Assembly (NCBI GenBank): GCA_021432605.1
Contig: MU271148.1
Span: 193,362 to 257,361, forward strand
Reading direction: 5' to 3'
Length of the DNA stretch: 64,000 bases
From: Coniochaeta sp. PMI_546
Lineage: Eukaryota > Ascomycota > Sordariomycetes > Coniochaetales > Coniochaetaceae
Part shown: positions 20,834 through 33,300 of the stretch, piece after piece
Position numbering within the stretch: position 1 is the first letter of the stretch
How the letters are laid out: each line of letters opens with the position of its first letter
Made by a program: the position numbers and the translations under genes
Notes under the pieces: generated by a model
What the model saw: the letters and a program-made list of their open reading frames with translations, nothing else
Database searches by the model: none
What the model was told of the DNA's origin: nothing

Positions 20834-21670
20834 ATGGCATCTGTGTTCAAAGCCGGCAACACCGCCGTCATCACCGGCGGCGCTTCAGGGATCGGTCTCG
20901 CCTTAGCCAAGAAATGCCAAAGTTACGGCATGAAGATCCTCATCACCGACATCAACGAAGAGTCCCTCTCATCTGCGTCTGCCAGCGTCCAAGGCGCCAT
21001 CACCGTCAAAGCGGACGTCAGCAACCTCGACGACTGGTCCAAAGTCAAGGATAGGGTCCAGTCTGACCTGGGCGGCAAGATCCACCTCCTGGCCCTCAAC
21101 GCCGGCCGCAGCGTCAAGTCGGGCTGGGACGACGTCGGCGCCTTCCATCAGATCCTGGACACAAACCTGTACGGCGTCATCAACGGCATCACTACTCTAT
21201 TGCCTACGGTGCAGCAGACTGCGACGGGAGGCAGCAAGACGGCGATCGTGATCACGGGATCGAAACAGGGCATCACTAACCCGCCGGGGAACCCGGCCTA
21301 CAACGCCAGTAAGGCGGCCGTCAAGACGATCGCGGAGCACCTCTCGTGGGATCTACGGGGAACGCCGGAGGTGAGTGTCCATCTCCTGGTACCGGGATGG
21401 ACCTTCACCGGCTTGACGGGCGCCAGTGGCAAGAACGAGAAGCCCGAGGGTGCGTGGTGGCCCGAGCAAGTTGTCGAATATCTGGAGAAGAAGATGGCGG
21501 AGGGCAAGTTCTACGTCATATGTCCGGATAACGATGTCTCGGAAGAGACGGACAAGAAGAGGATGCTGTGGAGTGTCGGGGATATAGTCCAGGGCCGGCC
21601 GCCGTTGACGAGGTGGAGGGACGAGTTCAAGGACGAGGCGAAGGAATGGATGGATAAGCAACAACTGTAG
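20834..21670 (+). CDS. Short-chain dehydrogenase/reductase, classical type
   Basis: A single-exon 278-residue Rossmann-fold oxidoreductase. The cofactor motif T-G-G-A-S-G-I-G is at 14-21, N-A-G at 89-91, catalytic Ser near 143 (I-T-G-S), Tyr156 and Lys160 in Y-N-A-S-K, and the P-G-W-T turn at 187-190. Asp39 at the end of strand 2 (L-I-T-D-I-N) favours NAD(H) over NADP(H) in this family. The substrate cannot be read from sequence. There is no targeting peptide and no C-terminal SKL. The neighbours are housekeeping genes and give no pathway clue, so a cluster role is not supported. Confidence 0.9.
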   Translation: MASVFKAGNTAVITGGASGIGLALAKKCQSYGMKILITDINEESLSSASASVQGAITVKADVSNLDDWSKVKDRVQSDLGGKIHLLALNAGRSVKSGWDDVGAFHQILDTNLYGVINGITTLLPTVQQTATGGSKTAIVITGSKQGITNPPGNPAYNASKAAVKTIAEHLSWDLRGTPEVSVHLLVPGWTFTGLTGASGKNEKPEGAWWPEQVVEYLEKKMAEGKFYVICPDNDVSEETDKKRMLWSVGDIVQGRPPLTRWRDEFKDEAKEWMDKQQL

Positions 21671-22460
21671 GAACATCAACATGGCAGCATAGTCAAGCCA
21701 CTTTCAGTCTTGAAATTCATGGGGTTTAATATTACTTTTATGAGGTAAAAGTCCTCGAAGAGCTACCGCATCCACGGAAGTGGAATGTGCCTCACCATCA
21801 AACCCTCATTCTCATAGACCGAAGTCTCCGTGAGAGTCTGCAGGTGAGAGCGGAGGAGTCTGGTGAGACCTCTCTCCACTTGGTTTGCTCTTCGCCAGTC
21901 GTATACCTCGAAAACCATGGATTTATGGGTTGACGCGGAGATATCCTAGCGGTGGTGGACTTACCTGTGTAGGGTACACAGCTTGTATACAAGTCGATGC
22001 TGGTGGTCCCCAGACCGGACCGGACCGGTCGCTGCGAGGTTTACGGTTAGTCAAGGCATATCACATAGCAAATGAGAGTTTGTTCACAGAAAGCGCTCTC
22101 CGACTAGGCGGATGAGCAGACTTCGGGAGAACCTCCCATGGAGCATTTCACAGCGAGCAGCAGAGAGAAGCAGGCTTTGTGTGAAATGGCCATTGAGCAC
22201 ATAAGTGTCTCGAGTTTGGTTGTCTTTGTTCTGCATCTATTCCGTCCGACCCCATTTTCCTGCCGTCCTACCCTCAATGGGTGGACGATCGCCGAGTTGC
22301 AAGCAAAAACCGCAAAAGACGCCGGAGCCGATGATATTCGTCAGTCGAAATAGAGGGGTTGTCATGGTATATCCCTCGTCAAGTCGTCCAAGTGATGAGC
22401 CTGATGCAAGACTCGAATCCTCAATGCCCTCCTAACACACACCCCCAAGTCGAAGACCGC
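21671..22460. other. Convergent intergenic gap, SDR (+) / RPL26 (-)
   Basis: 790 bp of 3' flanks from both sides. A small GGACC iteration occurs near 22015-22030. Several 60-76 codon ORFs appear to be chance. Nothing else is seen. Confidence 0.5.
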
Positions 22461-23007
22461 TTATTTGGCAGCAGCCTTACCCTTGGCCTTGGCGACCTGG
22501 TCACGGCCAATCTTGATGCGCTCCAGGATGCTCTCGCGGTCCTTGTCGAGCTTCAGCTTGGTGATGACGACGTTGCTGGGGTGGATGCCAAGGGGAACGC
22601 TGGCACCGGTAGCCTTGTCACGGGTGACGCGCTCGACGTGAATGACATATTTCAGACGGTAGACCGAGGTAACCTTGCCCTCCTTGTCCTTGTGGGTGCC
22701 GCGGACGATCGTAACCTCATCATCCTTGCGGATGGGGATGCTGCGAACCTGCAGGAAAAGTCTTGTCAGCATCACTGCGAATCGTTAAGATAGACGAGAC
22801 AACGGTGCGGCTTACGTTGTACTTCTCACGGAGCTCCTTGCTGAGAGGGGCGCTCATGATGTTGCGGCGGACGCTCGAAGGGGCACTGAAGTGCGCCTTG
22901 CGAGACTTGCGCCTCGAGGAGTGGAGGGCTGTCAAAGCAGTGTCAATAATGCTGTGATTATGATAGAAGAGATCCTGAATGTACTTACTTGCGCTGACCT
23001 TAGCCAT
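22461..23007 (-). CDS. RPL26: 60S ribosomal protein L26 (uL24)
   Basis: Three exons on the minus strand, 23007-22989, 22928-22816 and 22748-22461, encode 139 residues. The spliced start [25 protein letters not shown] is diagnostic. The KOW motif follows ([18 protein letters not shown]), then [11 protein letters not shown] and an Ala/Lys tail. L26 lies at the exit-tunnel rim of the large subunit. The first exon is 19 nt, and both introns (60 and 67 nt) have GTAAGN donors, typical of highly expressed genes. It is divergent from VPH1 across 365 bp that contain a telobox-like CCCTAA word. Confidence 0.96.
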
Positions 23008-23372
23008 TGTGATTGAATTGACCTACCGACGGAAGAAGGGGACGGGAAGAATTCGGTGGTCGAGGTTGTCGTTGAGATAACAAAAGCTAAAGTTCTCCTC
23101 GAGCGGAAATTTTGTGTGGATGGATTGTGGACCCTAAGCGAAAGCCCTCCTTTGGCAGAAACTGACCGCCCTTGAGTATGCATGTGGCTGTGTGGCTTCG
23201 AGTGTGGCTTGACTCTGGCAGCCGAACATCTCCCGACCAGGCTCCACAATTTCCACCTCGTCAGCTTGTCGTGTGGACGACAGCTCCAAGCCACTTCAAG
23301 ATCCAGGTTGCATCATCTGTGTTCTGTTATCCCTCAACCATCACAGCGGCCTGGAGCCCCCAACTGACCAGT
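23008..23372. other. Divergent promoter region, RPL26 (-) / VPH1 (+)
   Basis: A 365-bp stretch that must serve both genes. It contains an ACCCTAA word (listed separately). No coding sequence is supported. Confidence 0.6.
23131..23137 (-). promoter_or_regulatory. TTAGGGT telobox-like element upstream of RPL26
   Basis: ACCCTAA on the plus strand (TTAGGGT on the gene strand) lies about 125 bp before the RPL26 start. Telomere-repeat-like words bound by Tbf1-type Myb factors drive ribosomal protein genes in many ascomycetes outside the Rap1 lineage. One copy is weak evidence. Confidence 0.3.
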
Positions 23373-26089
23373 ATGGCTCCGGCACAGGATACTCCTTTCC
23401 GCTCGGCGGATATGAGCATGGTGCAGCTATACATTTCCAATGAAATCGGTCGAGAGGTCGTCAACGCCTTGGGCGAGCTCGGCCTGGTCCAGTTCCGAGA
23501 TCTCAACGGGGACGTCAGTGCCTTCCAACGTGTCTTTACTCAGGAGATCCGACGGCTTGACAATGTCGAACGCCAGCTTCGTAAGTCTCTACCACCTATA
23601 CATCAAGCCGCATTGGATAAGCCGTTGACAAGGTGTAGGATACTTCTACGGCCAGATGGAGAAAGCAGGGATCCCCCTTCGGAAGCTCGACCTTGACGTC
23701 GATACTCTTGCAGCTCCCACCACGGCTGAAATTGATGAGCTCGCAGAACGCAGCCAGAGCCTCGAACAACGCATATCCCAGCTCAATGATAGCTACGAGC
23801 AACTGAAGAAGCGCGAGGTCGAGCTCACCGAGTGGCGATGGGTTCTGAAAGAGGCCGGTGGCTTCTTCGACAGGGCGCACGGGAACGTGGAAGAGATACG
23901 CGCGTCCAGCGACAACGACGACGCCCCTCTGCTTCAAGACGTCGAGCATAACACCCCAGCTGGTGATGCCGACCGGTCTTTCTCCGGCATGAATATCGGA
24001 TTCGTTGCTGGTGTCATCAACCGCGACCGTGTTGGTGCTTTCGAAAGGATTTTGTGGCGAACTCTCCGAGGCAACCTGTACATGAACCAATCCGAGATCC
24101 CTGAGCCGCTCATCGACCCGTCGAACAACGAGCCTATCTCGAAGAACGTCTTTGTCATCTTTGCTCACGGCAAGGAGATCCTGGCCAAGATCAGGAAGAT
24201 TTCCGAGTCTATGGGCGCCGAAGTCTACAATGTTGATGAGAACAGCGACCTTCGCAGGGACCAAGTCTTTGAGGTTAACGCTAGGCTCAACGACGTCCAG
24301 AACGTTCTCAAGAACACGCAGACTACACTAGATGCCGAGCTTTCGCAAATCTCCCAGTCGCTTTCTGCATGGATGGTCCTCATTGGCAAGGAGAAAGCCG
24401 TCTACAACACTCTCAACTTATTCTCCTACGACCGAGCCCGGCGGACGCTCATCGCTGAGGGCTGGTGCCCGAAGAACGACCTCCCCTTGATCCGTTCCAC
24501 CCTGCAGGACGTCACCAACAGGGCCGGCTTGTCTGTTCCATCCATCATCAATGAAATCCGCACGAACAAGACACCGCCTACGTACCTCAAGACCAACAAG
24601 TTCACCGAAGCTTTTCAAACCATCGTCAACGCCTACGGTACTGCAACCTACCAGGAGGTCAACCCTGCATTGCCCGTCATTGTTACTTTCCCTTTTCTGT
24701 TCGCGGTCATGTTCGGTGATTTCGGCCACGCTGTCATCATGCTTAGCGCCGCGCTTGCCATGATCTACTGGGAGAAGCCGCTCAAGAAGGTCACTTTTGA
24801 GCTCTTCGCCATGGTTTACTATGGTCGCTATATCGCCCTTGTCATGGCTACATTCTCCGTCTTCACTGGTCTTATCTACAACGACGTGTTTTCCAAGACA
24901 TTCACCTTCTTCCCCAGCGCCTGGAAATGGGATGTTCCCGAAGGCTATGTCAGTGGAACACTTCACGCTTCCCTCAAGGAGCCCAACGGATACAGGTATC
25001 CGTTTGGATTGGATTATGCATGGCACGGAACCGAGAATGATCTGCTCTTCAGCAACAGCTACAAGATGAAGATGAGCATCATTCTCGGCTGGGCGCACAT
25101 GACGTACTCCCTGTGCTTCTCGTACATCAACGCCCGGCACTTCAAGAAACCCATCGACATCTGGGGTAATTTCGTCCCGGGCATGATATTCTTCCAGGCA
25201 ATCTTCGGATACCTGGTTCTGTGCATCATCTACAAGTGGAGCGTTGACTGGTTCGCCATCGGCCAGCAGCCGCCAGGACTGTTGAACATGTTGATCTACA
25301 TGTTCCTCCAACCTGGCACGCTCGATATCCGTCTCTACAAGGGCCAAGAATATGTCCAAGTCGGTCTACTCCTCCTCGCTTTTGCCCAGGTTCCGGTTTT
25401 GCTGTGCCTCAAGCCTTTCTATCTGCGGTGGGAGCACAACAAGGCCAGGGCTCACGGTTACCGCGGTATAGGCGAGCGGTCCCGAGTTAGTGCCCTGGAT
25501 GAGGACGATGAGGAAGAGGATGGTCATGTGCCGAATGGTCGGCATAGCACCGATAGTGGATACGAGGGCGTTGCCATGATCACGCAGGATCTGGGAGAGG
25601 AGGAGCACGAGGAGTTTGAGTTTGGCGAGGTCATGATTCACCAGATCATCCACACCATTGGTAAGCCGACGGTTGACAGACTGAAGTATTATGAGAGGGT
25701 TTTACTAACAGGTCTTTGCAGAATTCTGTCTCAACTGCGTCTCACATACCGCGTCCTACCTGCGTCTCTGGGCCCTGTCACTTGCCCACCAGCAGCTTTC
25801 GGCTGTCCTGTGGTCGATGACTCTTGGAAGTGCTTTCAGTATGATCGATAAAGGGGCGAACGGCATTGGTGGCGCTCTTTTCCTCGTCGCCATGTTCTTC
25901 ATGTTCTTCTCCCTCAGCTGCATCATCCTCATCATCATGGAGGGTGTCTCTGCTATGCTTCACTCGCTGCGTCTTGCCTGGGTCGAGTCGTTCTCCAAGT
26001 TCGCGGAGTTTGCGGGCTGGCCATTTGCGCCATTCTCGTTCAAGCAGATGCTGGAGGAATCGGAGGACTTGAAGGAATACATAGGGTGA
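23373..26089 (+). CDS. VPH1: V-type H+-ATPase V0 subunit a (Vph1/Stv1 type)
   Basis: Three exons, 23373-23580, 23639-25660 and 25722-26089, encode 865 residues (yeast Vph1 is 840). The cytosolic N-terminal half starts with [22 protein letters not shown] and contains the R-Y-F-Y-G-Q-M stretch across intron 1. The membrane half carries [15 protein letters not shown] and [23 protein letters not shown]. Arg758 in Y-L-R-L-W matches the arginine of yeast Vph1 essential for proton passage past the c-ring. An acidic loop (D-E-D-D-E-E-E-D) precedes the last membrane block. Filamentous fungi usually have one such subunit; vacuolar location is inferred. Intron 2 splits the Glu codon just before F-C-L-N. 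Confidence 0.95.
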
Positions 26090-28440
26090 TCGACGTTTCC
26101 CCTGTTCCTTTGTTGTAGTCTAGATGATGTGTCCATTGTTTTACTGTAACACCACCTTACAGATAGATCCAATATCACACTGTTTCGGTTATCCGTGCAC
26201 ACCACCAATATCCGCTATAGTCGAAGAGGTCAGCCTGGTCGGGCGTCAACGATCTCGTGTTCGCTTGGTCAATATCCTAGTTTTCTATAAGCATCGGGCA
26301 AGGGGCTTGCTTGTCTGACTTGGTGGTTCCTTCGCCGGTGCCAATATTGCTGGAAAACAACGCAGTACAAGCAGGACTGGCCGTCTCCGTGAACTGCACA
26401 TTTGACACTGACCCCCAAGAAAATGATGTGCCGACAGCCCTAGGGCTGCATTTCACCTACAGACGACACCGAGGCCGATGATGCTGTGTAACACTCCCGC
26501 CACCAAATTACCGCAGAGGCCCCCCATTCGCCCAACCGGCCACCTGGGTATACCACCTACTCTTTATGTAACAGGGTATGCAAACGGATACTCGACAATA
26601 CCGTGTCTTTGCCCCTTTCGCCCTGGATCAGCCTCTCGATCCCCCCCGCGCATGTCCCCATCTTTCAGCTAGCCTTACATAGTATTGCACCCCCCCGTGG
26701 CGACCCCCGTGGTCATGCAAGGCTAGAGCAGCGAGGTCGCAATCTCCTATTGCTAGATGAGGCATATACGTGTGGTGTACACGTTGCCAGGCCGTGTATT
26801 CTGTGTCGTCGGCGTATTGCTGTATGGAATGTTCTCGTCGATTTCCTTTTTCTGCTTTTGAGTTGCCATTGCCTCAAACTTACTCATGACGCATGCACAG
26901 CAGCTGACTTGCGTCCGGGTTTTGGTCCAATCATGGCACAAACTTAACACCCCCAATCACGAATCATTTGCCCTGTGGCTACCACACCTGAGCGATTCGT
27001 ATTTTATGGTTCAAGCAAAAATTTCCTCCGGCAGCGACTGGCTATTTGAGAATCCATATGTCCGTCACTGAGTCAGACGCCACGGCTCCGCGCGCGCGCG
27101 CGCCTGTTCAGCTAGGCAGGTAGCTGATAATCGGATACCCCGGGTCGCCTTCCTTGTACCAGGCCCGGGCTGCTGCCGGGCAACGGCTTTCTTAGGAAGG
27201 CGCTCGAGTTTCCGAGGAGTATGGAAAGGGCGCGAGTGGCGTGCCTTATACTGGCGGAATTTGGGGTGGCCAAAGGTTGTGTACACGCGCGCCTCATTGT
27301 TAAATTTTTTTTATGCATGTCAGGGAGATCCCTCGAAAACATAAGCTCTTCTGTGGCCTATGTATAGGCAACCCCGTTTGGGACGGGTGAAAGTATGGTA
27401 GCTATTTGACTTTGTCTAGACCATTACGTGAAATAGTATGCATAGGCCTGAATCTCTATTCCCTGAGTAGGGAAGTACGTGTATTGGCGAGGGGAATGTA
27501 TTTGCACTAACATGTGTACACAAGTACTTTTAGCACAGGCATATATATGTACATAGTATTATCGGCAGCAAGGGTGTGTGCCGAGGCTAGGGAGTACATG
27601 GAAAATGCTGAACAGGACGTACCACGACGTACCTGCAGCCATCGAGCTTGTTCGATCATGTGGTTTTGCACGACACCGACGCTGACTGTCTGTACATGGT
27701 CATGTTAATCCAAACAGCCTCAAGGGAGTAATCAATCTTGTCTGTGAATTTGTCTTTGAGAACGAAGCTCTACTCTAGTCCACCCGCTGCAAGAAAAACA
27801 ACAGGTCTTGTTCTAAGACAATACAAGACACCAGAAAAGCCAGAAAAGCCAGAAAAGCAGTAAAAGAGTGCAGGATGTGCCTTCTCTCTACTACCTGATA
27901 AACGCCCTTTTTGTTGCGCCAATCACTCCTTTGGATCTATATGCTCCTTAGTGTCCCCTGAGTTCCGGTCAAGACGGTATAAACGGAAAGAATCCCTGCA
28001 TTAAAAAATGTGTAGTTGGGTATTTTCGCAAGCAATCAAACAAAGGAAAAGATCTCTCTGTCTCTCTCGTTAGGTTTCAAGTGTGCTAGCACGTGGCGGT
28101 CTCCAGCGGCGATGTTGAGGGAATTGCAAGGAGTTGTCCAGGAAGTCGAAACATTGGTTGATGGAGCGCACGCCTCGATGTATGCCTCATACGACACAAT
28201 GCAGGGAATAGTAACTTCCGCGATCAGATCGGTGTTACCTGGTTCGACGGGCTTGAATCGCCTCCTGGATCGTCCGAGGGAATATTCGTCTCAGGGCGAG
28301 CACATGAGGCTTGCGGCTGGACAGGCTTGGCCTGTTGAGAGGTGGTGCACGTGAAGGCGGGTAGAATCATGGCAACCATAGCCATATCGGTAGGCAAAGA
28401 GGAAGCATCTAGAGGCCTGGCCAACAGGAGCAATGTAGGA
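26090..28440. other. Long convergent intergenic region, VPH1 (+) / SOK1 (-)
   Basis: 2.35 kb with no supportable gene. It holds the 3' flanks of both neighbours, a (CG)n run near 27089-27103, a three-copy 9-bp repeat near 27832-27858 and several homopolymer C tracts near 26520 and 26690. No tRNA B box, no transposase frame and no terminal repeats were seen. Confidence 0.5.
27832..27858 (+). repeat. Three tandem copies of a 9-bp unit (CAGAAAAGC)
   Basis: CAGAAAAGC is repeated three times without a mismatch in the VPH1/SOK1 gap. It is short and of no evident function. Confidence 0.7.
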
Positions 28441-30327
28441 TTAAGCTCCGCACGTTGCCATCTCGACTTCCACGTCATCATTGTAGGCCAGATCTGCCCA
28501 CACTCGCCAATGGAGAAGACCCAGATGAGCCAGACGGGTCGCCATATCGCCAATACCGCCCTCATCCCGTGGTTCGCGGCCGGGGCTAGGCACATCCAGA
28601 TGTTGCTCCCTCGCTGGGAAGGAAGCCAATGGGCGTCCCAGCCCCTGAATCCGGCCGCCCGTGGCAACTTCGAAGAGACTGACACCAGACAGGTTCTTCA
28701 GGTCTTTGACTCGCTTGGCCAGTTCCTGCAGGAGCCGCCGATGGAAGTACGCCTCAACATCCTGGAACGCGTCTCCGTGAATCTGGCTCAGCTTCCTCGA
28801 AAGTTCCTCCTCTAGGTCGCTAAGGGAAATCTGCGGAGCGTGGATGTAGCGTAGAATTTGCAATGCCATCGACGGGGAGAGACCTTGCCACCGTTGTGAG
28901 GACCGAGACACAGGTGGCGCCGTTTGGAGGAGTGCGAGCAATGAGTTGAAGAGTTCGCGAGACCGTGATGGAGCATCTGCTGAATCCGCCGAAGGCTGCC
29001 CGCAGAGGTAGCCCGAAGTTCGAGGAGATGAGTTCAGAGAACCGTTGTCGCTGCCAACAAAGCTAGACGGCCTTGAAGACATGGGAGCGTTGAAGTTGAA
29101 GTTCATGCTAAGCTCAAAGTCTGCCATCCTCTCGAGTTCCTCGAACTGTCGCATGCAGATCTCAAGACAGATGGTGTCATACATATCGGACCGCAGCTTC
29201 AGTATCCGCTCCTCGTCGAAAACAAATGTGTTCGGGCAGACATTCGCGTTAGGAACCTCGACCGGCGTCGAAGGCAGGATGAGTTTGGTAGCCGCGAAGA
29301 AGAACACGGCCGTCTCACCAAAAGCCTGCGCATACGGATTCCGAGCGTCCAGATATTCTAGCGGCGCGCTGCCTTTCGCGTTCTGGTACCACTGCCTTGC
29401 CGCCTCGAGGTTGAGCTTGCCGCTCTGTATTTTCTTGAGGAAGAAGCGCTGCTCAAAGTGTACCGTATCCTCAATCAGGACAGGTCGCAGACACCGGATT
29501 TGATGGTTTGCGACGTCCAGCTTCATCGCTTCGAGTACATTCAAGAGCGTCCTCATCCCTTTCACAAGCTCCGCCATGTCGTTGTTGCTGTTACCGCTGC
29601 TTAGCTCGTTGTACATTTCGTCCACCCACTCATCCCTCATAGGCGCACAGTGAAGTTTCAAAATCCCTGAAAGCCACGACGCTAACTTTTCCAAATCGGC
29701 GATTCCTTTGTTGAACTGTTGCATGAGGAGATCAACATTCAAACCCTCGTTCAGAAATTCACGGTCCCGCAAGGGAACAAGCGTCTGAAGGATTTCTCTA
29801 ACGGCTCTGAGCAACTGAGGCAGACACCAGTTTCCCTCGTCCGGACATTGAGCAAGGAATGCGGGACGATCCGTCACAAACAGGAGAATTTGGTCGAGAA
29901 GTGCCTTCCAGAACTGATTTGCCTTTTCTTGCTTTTTCCGACCCCTTTCACCGTCCAGGTTCGGCCGGAAGTGCAGTTCCGGATCGAAGTTGATGTCGTG
30001 GCGGAGCTTGGGGTTGTGTATAATCTTGTTGACATCCAACTCGCTCAGAGTCGCTTTAGTCACGGGGGGTTCCAGGGGTCCCAAGGACCGGCTTTCATTG
30101 CTGGAGGCCCGCGAAATCGGAGGAGTCAACGGTGGCGACCGAGAGCCTCTCGAAGTAGACATGCTCTGGCGGGGCTGATTTGAGAAGTCATCGTCTGTCG
30201 ATGTTGGCGGCGCTCCGGTACCCGCTTCCACGACTGTGTCTCCCAAAGGCTCATTCTGTGAGTTGTTCCGCGCGTGAGCAGGCGGCAAGCGCCCGCTCTC
30301 TATCCCACTAGCTCTCTGGTCGTCCAT
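28441..30327 (-). CDS. SOK1: SOK1/TCP11-domain protein
   Basis: A single-exon 628-residue protein on the minus strand. The open frame extends ten codons further upstream but without an ATG, so the start is M-D-D-Q-R-A-S. The first 100 residues are Ser/Pro-rich and probably disordered. The TCP11 domain opens with H-D-I-N-F-D-P-E-L-H-F-R-P-N-L-D-G-E-R-G-R-K-K and is all-helical. It contains C-L-R-P-V-L-I-E-D-T-V-H-F-E-Q-R-F-F and ends near L-A-H-L-G-L-L-H-W-R-V-W-A-D-L-A-Y. Yeast Sok1 is a high-copy suppressor of protein kinase A loss, and animal TCP11 acts with cAMP/PKA signalling in sperm. A cAMP/PKA-related role is inferred from family only. It is followed upstream by an unusually long gene-free block. 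Confidence 0.88.
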   Translation of the reverse strand: MDDQRASGIESGRLPPAHARNNSQNEPLGDTVVEAGTGAPPTSTDDDFSNQPRQSMSTSRGSRSPPLTPPISRASSNESRSLGPLEPPVTKATLSELDVNKIIHNPKLRHDINFDPELHFRPNLDGERGRKKQEKANQFWKALLDQILLFVTDRPAFLAQCPDEGNWCLPQLLRAVREILQTLVPLRDREFLNEGLNVDLLMQQFNKGIADLEKLASWLSGILKLHCAPMRDEWVDEMYNELSSGNSNNDMAELVKGMRTLLNVLEAMKLDVANHQIRCLRPVLIEDTVHFEQRFFLKKIQSGKLNLEAARQWYQNAKGSAPLEYLDARNPYAQAFGETAVFFFAATKLILPSTPVEVPNANVCPNTFVFDEERILKLRSDMYDTICLEICMRQFEELERMADFELSMNFNFNAPMSSRPSSFVGSDNGSLNSSPRTSGYLCGQPSADSADAPSRSRELFNSLLALLQTAPPVSRSSQRWQGLSPSMALQILRYIHAPQISLSDLEEELSRKLSQIHGDAFQDVEAYFHRRLLQELAKRVKDLKNLSGVSLFEVATGGRIQGLGRPLASFPAREQHLDVPSPGREPRDEGGIGDMATRLAHLGLLHWRVWADLAYNDDVEVEMATCGA

Positions 30328-33300
30328 TATATTATCTGTAGCGCAGCTGTTGTTCAATTGAGGTAGGTCTAGTTTTGTGATATGGCAAGTGAGCGACTGG
30401 TGTGACAGGTGAGAGTAGTGGCCTGGCTATGGGTGCCCGAAGGCGGAATTAGCCCACTATCTATAGCTTTGGAGTGGGAAGATGGGACACAAAGGTAAGG
30501 GGGAAGCACTGCGCCGACGCACAGAAGAACCGGTGACACGGAAACAAGCAGGCCAAGGCAGCTCGTGCTCCGGCACACAGGGCCTCTGGTGAGTGGCAAA
30601 GGACGAAAAAAGGGCGGGAGGACATGACTTGGTGTAATGACTCTTCTGTAGCCAAGCGCAATGTAGGGGAACACACCTATAGACAACACTCGAGCCCAAT
30701 TGGCATGAGGAGACTGATTATGGGTGGCTGCAGGAAGCCAGGAAGCCGGGCAACGTGGTCGAAAGGAGTGACGAGATAAAGCAGGGAGAGGGAGCAATCA
30801 ATATAGAGGACGACGGGGCGAGGACAGCTCTGATATTGGCAACAAGTGTTGTAAGACACAACAACACTGTAGACAAAGGAAAGAGTGCTTGAGGCAGTCC
30901 TCTAACACGCAAGCAGAAAGGGAAGAGACTGGCCGAGAGCGGCGACAGACTTGTGTCAAGTATTAAGTTGAGGTATGTCCTTCAGACAGAGAGATGTCGA
31001 TCGTCTGTAAAGAGAGTGCAGCGATCTAGCACAAACGCAGGGATAGAGGAAACAGCCTTAGAAGCCAGAAAGAGGAGGAGGAAGAAAAAGTATGTAAGAA
31101 TAAAAAGGTAGGGAGCGCAGAGAAAGCAAGTAGAAGATTCAGAGAGTGTGAAGTGTAAGTGCGAAGAAGGAAGACTGACAGACATGAAAGTAAGGTACCG
31201 TTTGCAGAGAAAGAGGGCGGAGGCGAGACAGGAGGTACTTGAGGACTTCAAGTTCCATTCCATTACCCACCCCCAGTACGTACCCTTCCGTACCTTAGAA
31301 AGGGGAAGGCGCGACTACCTAAACTGTGATATGTATCATAGTACACTACACTATGGAAACAGGGACCAGCCGCTAGAGCAGATCAGAGGCAAGAGTGGAG
31401 ATTTGATGCAACGACACCACACCCCCCATCTCAAACTCACTCCTAAACACATGAGCACTATTGCGGAACAACATGCGGCCCCAGGGCGGGTACCTTGAGG
31501 CATTCTCAGCGGAGGTTCTCCATCGGTACCTCAGCAATCCAATAAGGTATCTCAGTAATAATAATAAGCACTGTTGTTCAAGCTGCGTCGAGATTTGCTC
31601 TCTGGAATTCCAACCAAGTGTGCCACCTCCTTGTCCTGGATCCATTGTCCCTTTCTGCTGTAGTCGAACCCCAACACCAAGTCAGCACAGACTGCAGATT
31701 CTGGCCCTTCAGACGCCTGTGGTGCTAACATGGAGTCACTTGCACCAGACAGGACCGTACATATATGCCCCCGTGGGCAGTCCGTGAAAGCAGCAGTATC
31801 TCACTGCCACGATGCCACCGATGTTGCTGACAACGGTGGCCTATTGTCGTACACATCAGATTGTCGGTGTCAGCATCTGAGCAGTGTCCTGAAATAGCTT
31901 TTGGCCTATTAAGCTGCAACCTGTGTCCACCAAACTGCATTGTTAGTTTCGTCCATGAGCGGACCCCAATTTGTGGCACTCTTGCGACAGTACGAGTTCC
32001 TGCCGAGCAGTTTCCGAACATGAACTGTGATTCAATGCGTCGTTGATCTGCCTCTTAAGGAGGTGCTGCTAGAGATTCTCAAATTGCTCGTCCCTCAGAC
32101 AGACCTAGTACCGCCGCCATGGACCAGACCTTCCACGCCGAACCTGGCAAATTACACAGGGGACAACCTACTGAGTACTGACAGAGCTGACCTATTTACA
32201 CACTCCTGTATCGCCGTAGCAGCAAAAAGACATTCACTCACTCGCCTTGCGTCGGGGAGCACGCGCGGTTTCGCCTGTTTCAATTAGGAGGAGAAAGGAA
32301 TGCCCAGAAACGGCGGTGCCTGGCGTGCCACTGGAAATCATGGGACAGATCCGTGCAGTACCATTGATGAGTCCCTCCAGTTGCATTGGCGCTATTTGAT
32401 TAGCGATGCACTGAATGCAGCCAGTTGGCGTCAGAGCTTACGGTTCCTGGAATGGACTGGAAGTTATCGGGGATCAACCGCTGAGCAATCGGGCGAGGCG
32501 TGTCTCATCGACAAGGGCATCCCTTTCCTTTTTATCTGACCGCTGGTGCAGCCTGTATCACACCCCTTGCGGTCAAATCTGAGTAAACGATAGTGATGAG
32601 AGAAGCCACGGCACAAACAAGCCAAGGGGTGGTGTTCCCCTGAATTACCGCCTGATCGGAACCATCTAGACTTTGCCGGTTCCGGACATTGGACGTTTTT
32701 GGCTTCAGATAATCCCCGTGGTCAGCGGGGTCGACCATAAAACGTTCTTAGTCCAGCGATCGGCTTCACTTCATCAACTCAAATTGCTAGACTGCATGGG
32801 CCGGAACCATTCCTACCACTACCTCGTACCAGTTCCCTCCCAATGCATGAGGCTGCCTTGATACTGCCAGCTCCAACTCCGGAGGTACTCACCAATCCCT
32901 TACATGAGGACCACATTGGAGCGTCTCAGTCCACCAGCGGTCTCCAAGGTGCCATGATACGGCGATTGTGCATAGCTGGTTCAGGTCGACATGCCTCCAG
33001 CTTTGCTTTCCAAAACCGGCGCGAAGGGCGGCAAGTGGTACGAGTCCTGTTACTTACGGTATTCAACTCTTGACTCGTCCGAAGCGCACGACTTGCGCAG
33101 CTTAACTCCACACATCACATGAACAACCCATCCGTTTGAAGACTAGCGACTTGTCTCTCTCAATTTCACTACTATCGCAAATCCGTCAGTGAGTATCTGT
33201 CCCAGTCGCGACAATGCCGATCACATCGTTCAATGAAAGACCGACGTGGCCGGAACACATCTGGGTCTCGACGCGAAGATCTCGGCTGGTCCATTGCATG

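Noticed and set aside
20834-26089. Possible secondary-metabolite cluster around the SDR
   Set aside because: Neighbours are RPL26, VPH1 and a structural protein; no backbone enzyme or pathway regulator is adjacent.
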